A DNA stretch of 13,324 nucleotides from Verrucomicrobiota bacterium (GTDB taxonomy: Bacteria > Verrucomicrobiota > Verrucomicrobiia > Opitutales > Opitutaceae): contig JAEXPQ010000087.1 in assembly GCA_023446735.1 (NCBI GenBank), positions 1 to 13,324 on the forward strand, written 5' to 3'. Below are positions 1-7,810 of the stretch, piece after piece. How positions within the stretch are numbered: the first letter of the stretch is position 1; each line of letters starts with the position of its first letter. Under the pieces are notes generated by a model. It saw only the letters and a list, made by a program, of their open reading frames with translations. It was not told the DNA's origin and did no database searches. Made by a program: the position numbers and the translations under genes.

Positions 1-975
1 TTCGAGGACATCGACATCGGCGACACCATCGCCTTCGCCGAGGACGCCCTCGCCCTCCCCTTCACCCAGATCGACCCGCCCACCCTCGAGATGCAGCTCG
101 CCGTCAACGACGGCCCGCTCGTCGGCCGCGAAGGCAAGTACGTCACCTCCCGCCAGGTGCGCGACCGCATCTTCAAGGAGGCCAAGACCAACATCTCCAT
201 CAGCGTCGAGGACACCGACACCGGCGGCGTCACCAACATCAAGGCCCGCGGCGCCATGCAGATCGCCGTCCTCGTCGAGACGATGCGCCGCGAAGGCTAC
301 GAGCTGCTCGTCTCCCGCCCGTCCGTCATCACCAAGATCGAGAACGGCCAGACCCTCGAGCCGTACGAAACCCTCTGGGTCGAAATCCCCGAGGAGTGCG
401 TGGGCGCCGTGATGCAGAACCTCGCCAACCGCAAGGGTCTCATCACGAACATGGAGAAGCACCACACGACCACGATGATGGAGGCGACCATCACCACCCG
501 CGGCCTCATCGGCTTCGAGATCGACCTGGTCAACATGACCAACGGCCGCGGTGTCATGAGCCATCTCTTCAAGGAATACGGCCCGCATGTCGGCGAGCTG
601 AAGACCCGCATCACGGGCACCCTCATCGCCACCGATCCGGGCATCGTCACCGCCTACGCGCTCGATGCGCTCGGCGCGCGCGGCAAGTTCTTCGTCAGCC
701 CCGGCGACGATGTCTACGAGGGCATGCTCGTCGGCGAGAATCCGCGCGCTGAGGACATGCCGATCAATCCGACCAAGGAGAAGCACCTCTCCAACGTGCG
801 CTCGCAGGGCGAAGGCAAGGGCATCCAGCTCCCGCCCCCGATCCGCTTCTCCTTGGAGCGCGCGATCGAGTATATCGCCGCCGACGAGTACGTGGAGGCC
901 ACGCCGAAGAACATCCGCCTGCGCAAGCGCATCCTCGACGCCAACAAGCGCAAGCGCGCCTCCAACGCCGGCTGA
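1..975 (+). CDS. typA: GTP-binding protein TypA/BipA, C-terminal part (5' truncated by window edge)
   Basis: TypA/BipA is a translational GTPase related to EF-G that binds the ribosome and helps 50S assembly and stress adaptation. The frame is open from base 1 and gives 324 residues ending in TGA; the family is about 600 residues, so the G domain and domain II lie to the left of the window. Visible are the end of domain II (IGDTIAFAED near residue 7), the domain III hallmark GREGKYVTSRQVRDRIFKE at about 42-60, the run MRREGYELLVSRPSVI near 95-110, EPYETLWVEIPEE with MEKHH in the domain V-like part, TRGLIGFEIDLVN near 166, and the TypA-specific C-terminal region with LSNVRSQGEGKG, LPPPIRFSLERAIEYI and a basic tail TPKNIRLRKRILDANKRKR. 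All follow the E. coli BipA order. A strong hairpin terminator follows the stop after 33 bases. An internal ATG at 91 is not the true start, because homology continues upstream of it. Assignment is very secure. Confidence 0.96.
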   Translation, partial: FEDIDIGDTIAFAEDALALPFTQIDPPTLEMQLAVNDGPLVGREGKYVTSRQVRDRIFKEAKTNISISVEDTDTGGVTNIKARGAMQIAVLVETMRREGYELLVSRPSVITKIENGQTLEPYETLWVEIPEECVGAVMQNLANRKGLITNMEKHHTTTMMEATITTRGLIGFEIDLVNMTNGRGVMSHLFKEYGPHVGELKTRITGTLIATDPGIVTAYALDALGARGKFFVSPGDDVYEGMLVGENPRAEDMPINPTKEKHLSNVRSQGEGKGIQLPPPIRFSLERAIEYIAADEYVEATPKNIRLRKRILDANKRKRASNAG

Positions 976-1008
976 TCCGACGCAGCCAGTCAGCCGATAC
1001 ACGTTTGC

Positions 1009-1037
1009 CGAAGGCCCCCGGTTGCCGGGGGCCTTCG
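1009..1037 (+). terminator. Strong hairpin terminator after typA
   Basis: A perfect 13-bp stem (left arm 1009-1021, right arm 1025-1037) closes a three-base TTG loop. The arms are cgaaggcccccgg and ccgggggccttcg. It starts 33 bases after the typA stop and ends 57 bases before the helicase ATG. The sequence after it is only moderately T-rich (tcgtcgtgttcg), so it is a GC-strong hairpin without a classical U-tract. It should separate typA from the helicase transcript. Confidence 0.8.
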
Positions 1038-1094
1038 TCGTGTTCGCCCACCTTTAGCGTTTCAAAACCGCCGCCGCGGCCTCATCGCTCGTCC

Positions 1095-2402
1095 ATGCCG
1101 TTCTCCTCCCTGGGCCTCGTCGCCCCCCTCGCCCAAGCCGTCGCCGAGCGCAACTACCTCGCGGCCACGCCCGTGCAGGCCGCGGTCATCCCGGCCGTGC
1201 TGCGCGGCGAGGATGTGTGGGCCTGCGCCCAGACTGGCTCCGGCAAGACCGCCGCCTTCGCCCTGCCGCTGCTCCAGCGTCTCGCCGCCACCCCGCGCGA
1301 ACGGGGCACCGTGGCCGCCCTCGTGCTCGTGCCGACCCGCGAGCTTGCCGCCCAGGTCGCCGCCTCCTTCAAGGCCTACGGCGCCCACCTGCCTGCGCCG
1401 GCGATCAAGGTCGTCACCGTCTTCGGAGGCGTCTCCCTCAATCCGCAGATGATGGCCCTGCGCGGCGGCGCCGATGTCGTCGTCGCCACCCCGGGCCGCC
1501 TGCTCGATCTCCTCAAGCGCAACGCGCTCACCCTCGCCTCCGTCTCGTCGCTTGTTCTCGACGAGGCCGACCGCCTGCTCGACCTTGGCTTCGCCGACGA
1601 ACTCGGTCGCCTCCTCCATCTCCTGCCGGCGAAACGCCAGAGTCTCCTGTTTTCCGCGACATTCCCGCCCGAGGTCCGCGCCCTCGCCGAGGAGATCCTC
1701 CGCGCCCCGTTCCGTTTCGAGGGCGCCGCCAGCGAGACCACCGCCCAGCCCGCGACCATCGTCCAGCGCGCCATCGAAGTCGACCCGCCGCGCCGCACCC
1801 AACTGCTGCGCCACCTCGTCGAGACCAACGGCTGGACGCGTGTCCTCGTCTTCGTCGCCACCAAGTACGCCACCGAGCACGTCGCCGAGAAGCTTCGCAA
1901 GGCCGGATTCGACGCCTGGGCCTTCCACGGCGAACTCAGCCAGGGCGGCCGCACCGCCGCGCTCGCGCGGTTCAAGGAGGCCAAGGTCGGCATCCTGGTC
2001 GTGACCGATCTCGCGTCGCGCGGCATCGACATCGTTCGACTGCCCGTCGTGGTGAACTTCGATCTGCCGCGTTCCCCCACCGACTATACCCACCGCATCG
2101 GCCGCACCGGCCGCGCCGGCGAGAGCGGTATCGCTGTGAGCTTCGTCAGCGCGTCGACCCACGAGCATTTCCGCCTCATCGAGAAACGCCACGGCCTAGC
2201 CATCGCACGCGAGCAGATCCCGGGCTTCGAACCGGTCGAGACCGAGGTCCCGCCCGCCCCGGTGTCGCCCGCGGGCGGTGGGGTGAAGGGCAAGCGCAAG
2301 AGCAAGAAGGACAAGCTCCGCGAAGCAGCCGCCCGGGCCGCGACCCTCGCGGCGAGGCCGGACCGCCCCTTGCGCATCCCCCGCCACGCGCGGATGCGGT
2401 AG
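1095..2402 (+). CDS. DEAD-box ATP-dependent RNA helicase (RhlE-like)
   Basis: A 435-residue ATP-dependent RNA helicase expected to remodel RNA in ribosome assembly or mRNA decay. All DEAD-box motifs are intact: F3 and the Q motif ending ATPVQ (24-28), motif I AQTGSGKT (45-52), Ia PTRELA (80-85), GG (111-112), Ib TPGR (132-135), II DEAD (156-159), III SAT (187-189), IV VFVAT (252-256), V TDLASRGID (304-312) and VI HRIGRTGRAG (333-342). RecA-like domain 1 covers roughly 1-205 and domain 2 about 220-370. A short basic tail (KGKRKSKKDKLRE, about 398-410) is typical of RhlE-type proteins and probably binds RNA. I chose ATG 1095 because it begins the canonical FSSLGL of the Q motif. The frame could extend to a TTG at 1005, but that lies in the typA terminator hairpin and adds non-conserved sequence. 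No Shine-Dalgarno is visible before the ATG. The exact subfamily (RhlE versus another DEAD-box type) cannot be settled by eye. Confidence 0.95.
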   Translation: MPFSSLGLVAPLAQAVAERNYLAATPVQAAVIPAVLRGEDVWACAQTGSGKTAAFALPLLQRLAATPRERGTVAALVLVPTRELAAQVAASFKAYGAHLPAPAIKVVTVFGGVSLNPQMMALRGGADVVVATPGRLLDLLKRNALTLASVSSLVLDEADRLLDLGFADELGRLLHLLPAKRQSLLFSATFPPEVRALAEEILRAPFRFEGAASETTAQPATIVQRAIEVDPPRRTQLLRHLVETNGWTRVLVFVATKYATEHVAEKLRKAGFDAWAFHGELSQGGRTAALARFKEAKVGILVVTDLASRGIDIVRLPVVVNFDLPRSPTDYTHRIGRTGRAGESGIAVSFVSASTHEHFRLIEKRHGLAIAREQIPGFEPVETEVPPAPVSPAGGGVKGKRKSKKDKLREAAARAATLAARPDRPLRIPRHARMR

Positions 2403-2410
2403 CCCGGATC

Positions 2411-2429
2411 GTTCCCGCGTCGCGAGAAC
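2411..2429. other. Near-palindrome between convergent genes, possible weak terminator
   Basis: The 19 bases gttcccgcgtcgcgagaac form an inverted repeat with one mismatch (C against A) around a central T. It begins 9 bases after the helicase stop. The 166 bases from 2403 to 2568 separate the helicase from the convergent sensor-kinase pair and show no convincing coding frame. No T-tract follows on either strand, so a terminator role is only a possibility. Confidence 0.25.
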
Positions 2430-2568
2430 CTCCGAGGCCTTCGACCCGACCTGCCGGATCGAGATCCCCGTGAAGCTCGCTCCTACGCCCACTGCCGCCT
2501 TCCTCGGGAACGCGCCTCAGTCGCCTTGGTCAGCACGGGGACGGCGACCGCCGCCCTTTGCAACTGCC

Positions 2569-3069
2569 CTACCCCCGCACAACGATCCCGTGGATGCGCA
2601 ACGCGTCCGCGATGGCGCTCGGTTCGAGCGTCGCGACGGACGCCGGCAAACTCATCAGGGTTTGTTCCACGTAGCGGCCGTCCTTGTCGAACCGCCGGAC
2701 GATCAGTTCGAGCGCCTCGGCCGCGGCGTCGCCCAGTCGCACGCCCTCACTCCGTGCGTTGGCCAACTCCGTCAACAGCGCGGCGACGTCCCCGCCCACG
2801 GCGAACCCTTCCGGCGTCGGGGCCAGGTAAACCAGCAGTTCGGGACCGTTGCTATGCGCCTCCACCCAGCGTCCGGCCGCCCCGCGGTGGCGCCCCGCCG
2901 CGTCGATGAGGCGATAGGCCGCCGGCGCACTCCCCCGGTCGAAGCGGCCGCCCATCGTACGCCACTTGAACGAGCACGCCACGCCGGCGCGGCGGGTCGT
3001 CGCCTCGAAATCGTCGAGCCGGTGGCGCAATCTCCTGACCCAGTTCTCGTCGGCCATGCCGCCGCGCAT
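2569..3069 (-). CDS. Uncharacterised protein translationally coupled to a hybrid sensor kinase
   Basis: I do not recognise this 166-residue protein. Its ATG (3069-3067) shares one base with the TGA of the upstream kinase (3071-3069) in a TGATG arrangement, so the two are almost certainly one transcript and translationally coupled. A second in-frame ATG at 3057 would give 162 residues starting MADENWVRRL, and neither start has a clear Shine-Dalgarno. The N-terminal part is basic (WVRRLRHRLDDFEATTRRAG, then FKWRTMGGRFDRG). The middle looks like alternating strand and helix (AYRLIDAAG, ELLVYLAP), followed by a helical stretch GGDVAALLTELANARSEG and a C-terminal half rich in Ala and Leu (EALELIVRRFDKDGRYVEQ). 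There is no signal peptide, membrane segment, HTH motif or cysteine cluster. Downstream is only the convergent helicase. It could be an accessory or output partner of the kinase; this rests on gene order alone. Confidence 0.75.
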   Translation of the reverse strand: MRGGMADENWVRRLRHRLDDFEATTRRAGVACSFKWRTMGGRFDRGSAPAAYRLIDAAGRHRGAAGRWVEAHSNGPELLVYLAPTPEGFAVGGDVAALLTELANARSEGVRLGDAAAEALELIVRRFDKDGRYVEQTLMSLPASVATLEPSAIADALRIHGIVVRG

Positions 3070-6000
3070 CAGGATTCGTGCCGACGAGCCAACGCCTTTT
3101 CGACCGCCGACAGCAACTGGTCGCGGGTGTACGGTTTGCGCAGGTGCGCGTTCCACGGTTGGCCAGGTGTGTCCAGTCCGCCGATCTGCGACGGATCGTA
3201 GCCGGTGATCACGATGATGGGGAAGTCCGGCGCGTCCCGCCGCACCGCCTCGGCCAGCTCCCGGCCGTTGAGCTCGCCCGGCATCACGATGTCGGTTACG
3301 ATCAGCCCGATCTCCGCCCGCCGGTCGCGCCAGAGCGGCAGCGCCGTATCCGCGTCGGCGGCCTCGATCACGCGGTAGCCCTGCTTGACCAGCATGCGCG
3401 CGGTCACCTGGCGCACCGGATCCTGGTCCTCGACCAGCAGCACGGTGGCCTCGCCCGGCGGATGGCTCCGGCGAACTGGTGCCTCCGGCTTCTCGCCCGG
3501 CACCTCGCGGCACGGCACGTAGATCCGGAACACCGTGCCGGCGCCGGCGCGGGTCGATACCTCGATCCAGCCGCCATGCTGCTGCACGATGCCGAGCGAG
3601 GTGGCCAGCCCGAGGCCGGTGCCATGTCCAGGCTCCTTGGTCGTGAAGAACGGCTCGAAGATCCGCGGCAACACCTCCGGAGGGATCCCCTTGCCGGTAT
3701 CCGCTACGCTGCAGCACACATGGTCCCCGGCCGTCGCCCCGGGCGTGCCCGCCGCCTGCTGGGCGCCCACGGTGCAACGCCGCACCCCGATCGTCAGCCG
3801 GCCGCCCCGTGGCATCGCATCGCGCGCGTTCACCGCCATGTTCACCAGGACCTGCTCGATCATCGCGGCATCGGCGTTCACCGGCATCGGCTCCGCGGCC
3901 AGCGCGGTCTCGAGCACGATGTGCTCGCCGATCACCCGGCGTAGCATCTTGGCCACGCCGGCGACAACGGCGTTGAAGTCCAGCGCGGTGGGGGTCATCG
4001 CCTGCTGTCGGCTGAAGACGAGCAGTTGGCGGGTGAGATTGGCGGCGCTGCGGGCTGCGGTGGCCACGTCCTGCAACGCCTCCTGCCGCTCCTCCGCGCC
4101 GAGGCCCGCGTCGCGGAGCGCCTCGCACTGCGCGATGATCACGGTGAGCAGATTGTTGAAGTCGTGGGCCACACCGCCCGCGAGCTGGCCAAACGCCTCC
4201 ATCTTCTGTGCCTGGCGCAGTTGCGCCTCGACCTTCTGGCGCTCAGCGATCTCGTCGCGCAGGCTGGTGTTGACCCGGGCGAGCTCCGCCGTGCGCTCCT
4301 CGACCCGACTTTCGAGCTTCCCGTGCGATTCGCGCAGCGCCGCCTCGGCCTTCTCGCGCACCGCCACCTCGGCCCGCAGCTGTTCGGTGCGAGCCGCCAC
4401 TTGCTGCTCCAGCCAGGTGTTGCGCCGCCGGATCGCCCGCTCGCGCCAGCCGATGCCGAGGAAAAGCGCCGCCAGCGCGCTCGCCCCGGCCAGGCCCCGG
4501 AACCACCACTGGCTCCACCAGGGGGGCAACACGACGACGCGCAGCGACGCTCCGGTCTCGTTCCATACGCCGTCGCAGTTCGTCGCCTTGACCCGGAAAA
4601 CGTACTCGCCGGGCGGCAAATTCGTGTAGCTGGCCAGCCGCTCCGTCGCCGACGCCACGCGCCAGTCCGGGTCGAAGCCCTCCATCCGGAACCGGTATTG
4701 GTTCTTCTCGGGCGCAGTGAAGTCCAGGGCCGCGAACCCGATGCCGAAGATCGCCTGCTTGGGGGCGAGCCGGACTTCGCTGGCCTGGGTCACCGCCTCG
4801 AGCAGGGGCGAGCCCGGGGCGCCGGGCACCGCCGCCCGGTCGACCAGGCGGAAGTCCGTCAACACCACCGGCGGCGGCACCGGGTCGTCCTGGAGCTCGT
4901 CCGGATCGAACGAGACGACGCCGGCCTTCGTGCCGAAATACAGCCGGCCGTTGCGGTCTTGCACCGCCGCACGAATCACGAAGGAGTTGGAGGGCAGGCC
5001 GTCCGCCTTGTCATAGTTGCGCGCCCGCCCGCTCGCCGGTTCGAATCGGCAGAGACCGTTGCCCGTGCCCAGCCAGAGCCGGCCATGGCGATCGATTTGC
5101 AACGCCGCCACCGCGTTGTTCGGCAGTCCATCGCGCCGGGTGTAGCAGCGGTCGAACCGGCCGGCGGTGCGGTCGAAATGCCACAGCCCCGCCGCCGCCC
5201 CCACCCACAGGCCGCCGGCCCGGTCGTCGGCCACGAAGTAGAGGCCGCGGTTCTCGAACGACTCCGGCGCCGCAGGATTGGGCAAAAAAGTCTCGTACTC
5301 GTCCCGCGCCGGGTCGGCCCGGACCAGACCGTTGGACTCGGTGCCGAACCAGTATCGCCCGGCTTCGTCGAGGAACCCCAGCGCCGGGAACACCGTCGGC
5401 CGGCGGCGCGCCGGATCCCCCTCGCCCACCGGGCCGAAGTGCACGAAGCGGGTGCCGTCGTGGTAGTCCAGGCCGTACGCCCTTGCGCCGATCCAGAGCC
5501 GGCCGAGCCGGTCGAAGGCGAGCGCGTTGACCTCGTGGCCCGTGAACGGCAGCTCGCGCCCCGTGGCCGGCCCGTTTCCCTGCGGGGAGCGGAAGGCCTC
5601 GAAACGGCGCCCGTCGTAACGATACAGGCCGGCGTCGCGCGTACCGATCCACAGCTCGCCGGTGGGCGCGGCCGCGAGCGCCTGGATATCCCGGCTCGCC
5701 ATCGCCCCGGCGGCGGGGTTCGCGCGCTCCGGTTGGCTCCAGCGCCCGTCGACCAGGCAGTTCAACCCGTCGGCGGTGCCGACCCACAGCCGCTCCGCAG
5801 CGTCGAACGCGAGCGCGCTCACCCGGTTGTCGCTCAGGCTGTCGGGCTCGCCCGGATGCCGTTGGTGGAGACGAAACGGCTTCCGCTCGCTGCGCATCCG
5901 GCACACGCCGGCGTTGACGGTCGACACCCAGAGGTTGCCGGAACGGTCCTCGAAGACCGCGTAGGTGAAATTCTCCGCCAGACTGGTCGGCACCCCGGGA

Positions 6001-7016
6001 CTGTGCCGGTAACGCGTGGCTTCGCGGGTCGATCGGTCGACCAGGCTGAGCCCCGAGTTCGAGGCGACCCACAGCCGGCCGTGGCGGTCGATCGTGCCGC
6101 CGCGCAGGAACGCTCCGGCCAGGGTGCGCGGGTCGCGCTCGTCGTGTCGCAGATGTTCGAACACCTGCGGCGGCGGCGGCGGACCGTCCGCGGCCACGTG
6201 GCGGAAGTTCGGCACGAACCGGTCGAGCCCGCCGTCGGTCAGCACCCAGAACACGCCTTCGGCGTCGATGAGCACCGCGTTCACGGGGTTGCGCACGAGA
6301 CTGGCCGGATCGGCCGGATCGTTCACGAACGAGGCGAACGCCCGCGTCCGCGGGTCGAAGGCCGCCAGGCCGTCGCTCGTGCCCAACCAGAGCAACCCCG
6401 ACGCCCGGTCCTCGGTGATGAAGCGCACGCTGTTGGCGTTCGTGCTGCCGAAGACGGTCGGCGTCCGCGTGAAGGTTTCGAACGCCCCGGTGCGGTGGTC
6501 GAACCGCGACAACCCGCCGCGGGTGCCGACCCACAGCGTGCCGGCTGCGTCCTCGAACAACGACAGGACCGACGCGTTGGGGAGCGCCCCCGGCACCCCG
6601 GGGCGCGGAGGAAAGTGCTCGAACGACTCGGTGCGCGGATCGAAGCGATCCAGGCCGCTGTCGGTGCCGACCCACAACATGCCGGCGCGGTCCACCAGCA
6701 GGCACCAGACGAAGTTGCTGGCGATGCTCGTCGGCTGATCCGCGTCGTGCCGGAATTGCTTGAACGAATACCCGTCGAACCGGTTGAGGCCGCCCTGGGT
6801 CGTGCCCATCCAGATGAAACCCTGCCGGTCTTGGGTGATGGCGCGCACGTTGCCGTGGGACAATCCCTGCTCCTCGGCGATCTGCACGAAGGCGTTCTCC
6901 GGCGGCGGCACGGACCCGCTCGCCAGCACCGCGAACACCAGGCTTGCGGCGCCGATCATCACCCGGCGGAGGGCGCGCAGCGCAGTTGGCCCGGTTGGCG
7001 GCTCGGTGAGGGGCAT
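3069..7016 (-). CDS. Membrane hybrid histidine kinase: two beta-propellers, Y_Y_Y, HisKA, HATPase, receiver
   Basis: A 1315-residue one-protein sensor and phosphotransfer kinase. An N-terminal hydrophobic segment (about 18-36) serves as signal or anchor. The periplasmic part carries 14 repeats of the two-component propeller type (GxLWVGTxxGLxRFD), near residues 66, 112, 159, 207, 254, 313, 360, 408, 453, 505, 553, 601, 645 and 690, matching two seven-bladed propellers. A Y_Y_Y domain follows (about 765-830, with YRFRMEGFDPDW and PPGEYVFRVKA). One membrane helix lies at about 838-857, then a coiled coil to about 935. The HisKA box has H951 in AGGVAHDFNNLL. The HATPase shows the N box NMAVNARDAM (1059-1068), DTGKGI (1106-1111), FEPFFTTK and GHGTGLGL (1130-1137). 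The receiver has D1197, phosphoacceptor D1242 in VTDIVMP, T1271 and K1294. There is no DNA-binding domain, unlike Bacteroidetes HTCS proteins. The ligand is unknown; related propeller sensors often sense oligosaccharides. Confidence 0.95.
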   Translation of the reverse strand: MPLTEPPTGPTALRALRRVMIGAASLVFAVLASGSVPPPENAFVQIAEEQGLSHGNVRAITQDRQGFIWMGTTQGGLNRFDGYSFKQFRHDADQPTSIASNFVWCLLVDRAGMLWVGTDSGLDRFDPRTESFEHFPPRPGVPGALPNASVLSLFEDAAGTLWVGTRGGLSRFDHRTGAFETFTRTPTVFGSTNANSVRFITEDRASGLLWLGTSDGLAAFDPRTRAFASFVNDPADPASLVRNPVNAVLIDAEGVFWVLTDGGLDRFVPNFRHVAADGPPPPPQVFEHLRHDERDPRTLAGAFLRGGTIDRHGRLWVASNSGLSLVDRSTREATRYRHSPGVPTSLAENFTYAVFEDRSGNLWVSTVNAGVCRMRSERKPFRLHQRHPGEPDSLSDNRVSALAFDAAERLWVGTADGLNCLVDGRWSQPERANPAAGAMASRDIQALAAAPTGELWIGTRDAGLYRYDGRRFEAFRSPQGNGPATGRELPFTGHEVNALAFDRLGRLWIGARAYGLDYHDGTRFVHFGPVGEGDPARRRPTVFPALGFLDEAGRYWFGTESNGLVRADPARDEYETFLPNPAAPESFENRGLYFVADDRAGGLWVGAAAGLWHFDRTAGRFDRCYTRRDGLPNNAVAALQIDRHGRLWLGTGNGLCRFEPASGRARNYDKADGLPSNSFVIRAAVQDRNGRLYFGTKAGVVSFDPDELQDDPVPPPVVLTDFRLVDRAAVPGAPGSPLLEAVTQASEVRLAPKQAIFGIGFAALDFTAPEKNQYRFRMEGFDPDWRVASATERLASYTNLPPGEYVFRVKATNCDGVWNETGASLRVVVLPPWWSQWWFRGLAGASALAALFLGIGWRERAIRRRNTWLEQQVAARTEQLRAEVAVREKAEAALRESHGKLESRVEERTAELARVNTSLRDEIAERQKVEAQLRQAQKMEAFGQLAGGVAHDFNNLLTVIIAQCEALRDAGLGAEERQEALQDVATAARSAANLTRQLLVFSRQQAMTPTALDFNAVVAGVAKMLRRVIGEHIVLETALAAEPMPVNADAAMIEQVLVNMAVNARDAMPRGGRLTIGVRRCTVGAQQAAGTPGATAGDHVCCSVADTGKGIPPEVLPRIFEPFFTTKEPGHGTGLGLATSLGIVQQHGGWIEVSTRAGAGTVFRIYVPCREVPGEKPEAPVRRSHPPGEATVLLVEDQDPVRQVTARMLVKQGYRVIEAADADTALPLWRDRRAEIGLIVTDIVMPGELNGRELAEAVRRDAPDFPIIVITGYDPSQIGGLDTPGQPWNAHLRKPYTRDQLLSAVEKALARRHES

Positions 7017-7023
7017 ACCGTTC

Positions 7024-7051
7024 TTTATCGGCCACTTCCGGGAAATGACAA
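7024..7051 (-). promoter_or_regulatory. Candidate sigma-70 promoter for the hybrid kinase, near-leaderless
   Basis: On the minus strand TTGTCA (7051-7046) resembles the -35 box at 5 of 6 positions. After a 16-base spacer, GATAAA (7029-7024) matches the -10 box at 4 of 6. The -10 ends 7 bases before the kinase ATG at 7016, so the predicted start of transcription falls at or within a couple of bases of the ATG. This would give a leaderless or nearly leaderless mRNA. No Shine-Dalgarno lies at the usual distance. The match is by eye and unproven. Confidence 0.35.
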
Positions 7052-7186
7052 ATCTCGGAATGGGTTGGCGATCGGGGGCGCGCCCTTAGCCTATGGCGCA
7101 AGCCGTCTGGGCTTTCGAGCCGCCGCGGCGGACCGAGATTCGGTCGAGTTTCGCCACACCGCCCGTTTCCGCCCCGACTGGGGGTG

Positions 7187-7211
7187 AAAAAGGTCCGCGC
7201 TAACCGCGCGG
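7187..7211 (-). terminator. Intrinsic terminator overlapping the lipoprotein stop codon
   Basis: Reading the minus strand, CCGCGC (7211-7206), loop GGTTA, GCGCGG (7200-7195), then ACC and TTTTT (7191-7187). The 6-bp GC-only stem with a five-base loop and a T-run is a plausible intrinsic terminator. The TAG stop codon of the lipoprotein gene (7202-7200) lies inside it, in the loop and the first base of the right arm. It would separate the lipoprotein transcript from the downstream kinase gene. Confidence 0.6.
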
Positions 7212-7763
7212 CTCGAGGGTGTAACGGCCGGTGATCGGCAACGCGACGCCGCGCACATTGTCGTGCACGACCAACTCGATCACCCACTCGCCGAGCGGGT
7301 CGTTCTCCTCGCCCTCCATGGTCAGGACAAACTCCGACATGTAGGTGCGCGGGACCGGGATCGTCTTGATGCGCAAGGCGCGCAGACCGCGGCGTTCGGT
7401 CACCCGGCCGTTCGGCCGGATCATGCGCAGGTCGCAGGTCACATCGACGGTACCCGTGAGGTCGGCCGAGGGATTGGTGAGGAAAAGCAGGGCCCAGACC
7501 TTCTGCCCAATGCGCAACGAGCGCGCCTGATCGATGCGCGGCAGCCGCGGCGCCGGCGGGCTCCACTTCTTTTTCCAGTCCGGATCGGCGGTGACCACCA
7601 CCGCGGCGCCGAAGCCTTCGCCACTGGCCTGCCATTCGTACTCGGGTCCTTGTGACACATCGGCGCGCTCGACGACGGCGCGCGGGGCCGTTCCGCAGCC
7701 CGCCACCAACAGGCAGGCGGCAAGCGAGAGCAGGCAGGAGATCTTCAGCGATGGCATGACCAT
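7200..7763 (-). CDS. Small lipoprotein of unknown function
   Basis: A 187-residue predicted lipoprotein that I cannot assign to a named family. The N-terminus is a classic type II signal: a basic start (MVMPSLK), a hydrophobic core of about 15 residues, and the lipobox LLVAGC with lipidated Cys23. Gly at +2 gives no inner-membrane retention signal of the E. coli kind. The mature part contains a Lys/Pro/Trp patch (DPDWKKKWSPPAP, about 60-72) and then a pattern of alternating hydrophobic strands (KVWALLFLTNPS, GTVDVTCDLRMIRPNG, EWVIELVVHDNVRGVALPITGRYTLE) that looks like an immunoglobulin-type beta-sandwich. The ending resembles the last strand of such folds. Two near starts exist (ATG 7763 and ATG 7757); both keep the signal intact, and the first is used here. 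It lies 171 bases downstream of the PhzF gene on the same strand and ends in its own terminator. The predicted location is the cell envelope, facing the periplasm. Confidence 0.82.
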   Translation of the reverse strand: MVMPSLKISCLLSLAACLLVAGCGTAPRAVVERADVSQGPEYEWQASGEGFGAAVVVTADPDWKKKWSPPAPRLPRIDQARSLRIGQKVWALLFLTNPSADLTGTVDVTCDLRMIRPNGRVTERRGLRALRIKTIPVPRTYMSEFVLTMEGEENDPLGEWVIELVVHDNVRGVALPITGRYTLEPRG

Positions 7764-7810
7764 GATGGCGCCGTCTCTGGTGTGAAAATTCCGCCGCGAA
7801 GCAATGCGGG

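Noticed and set aside
1062..2192. A 376-codon minus-strand frame opposite the helicase
   Set aside because: The plus strand has all DEAD-box motifs in frame. The antisense product is Gly/Glu/Ala repetitive.
2470..3201. A 243-codon plus-strand frame across the convergent gap and the small coupled gene
   Set aside because: Its composition is that of a shadow (Arg/Pro/His-rich), and the minus-strand gene has the TGATG coupling to the kinase and a more protein-like composition.
3069..7016. Tandem repeats in the DNA of the kinase gene as a possible repeat array
   Set aside because: The periodicity is protein-level: degenerate propeller blades of about 45-60 codons. The DNA copies are too divergent for a CRISPR or satellite array.
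4026..7187. A 1053-codon open frame on the plus strand opposite the hybrid kinase
   Set aside because: It mirrors the kinase codons in a high-GC gene where stop codons are rare. The product is Arg/Pro/Ala/His-rich with no recognisable domain, while the minus strand encodes clear propeller, HisKA and receiver motifs.
5011..7635. An 874-codon minus-strand frame overlapping the kinase and the lipoprotein gene
   Set aside because: It is an out-of-frame shadow crossing the terminator and both real genes, with Arg/Gly/Pro-rich composition and no domain.
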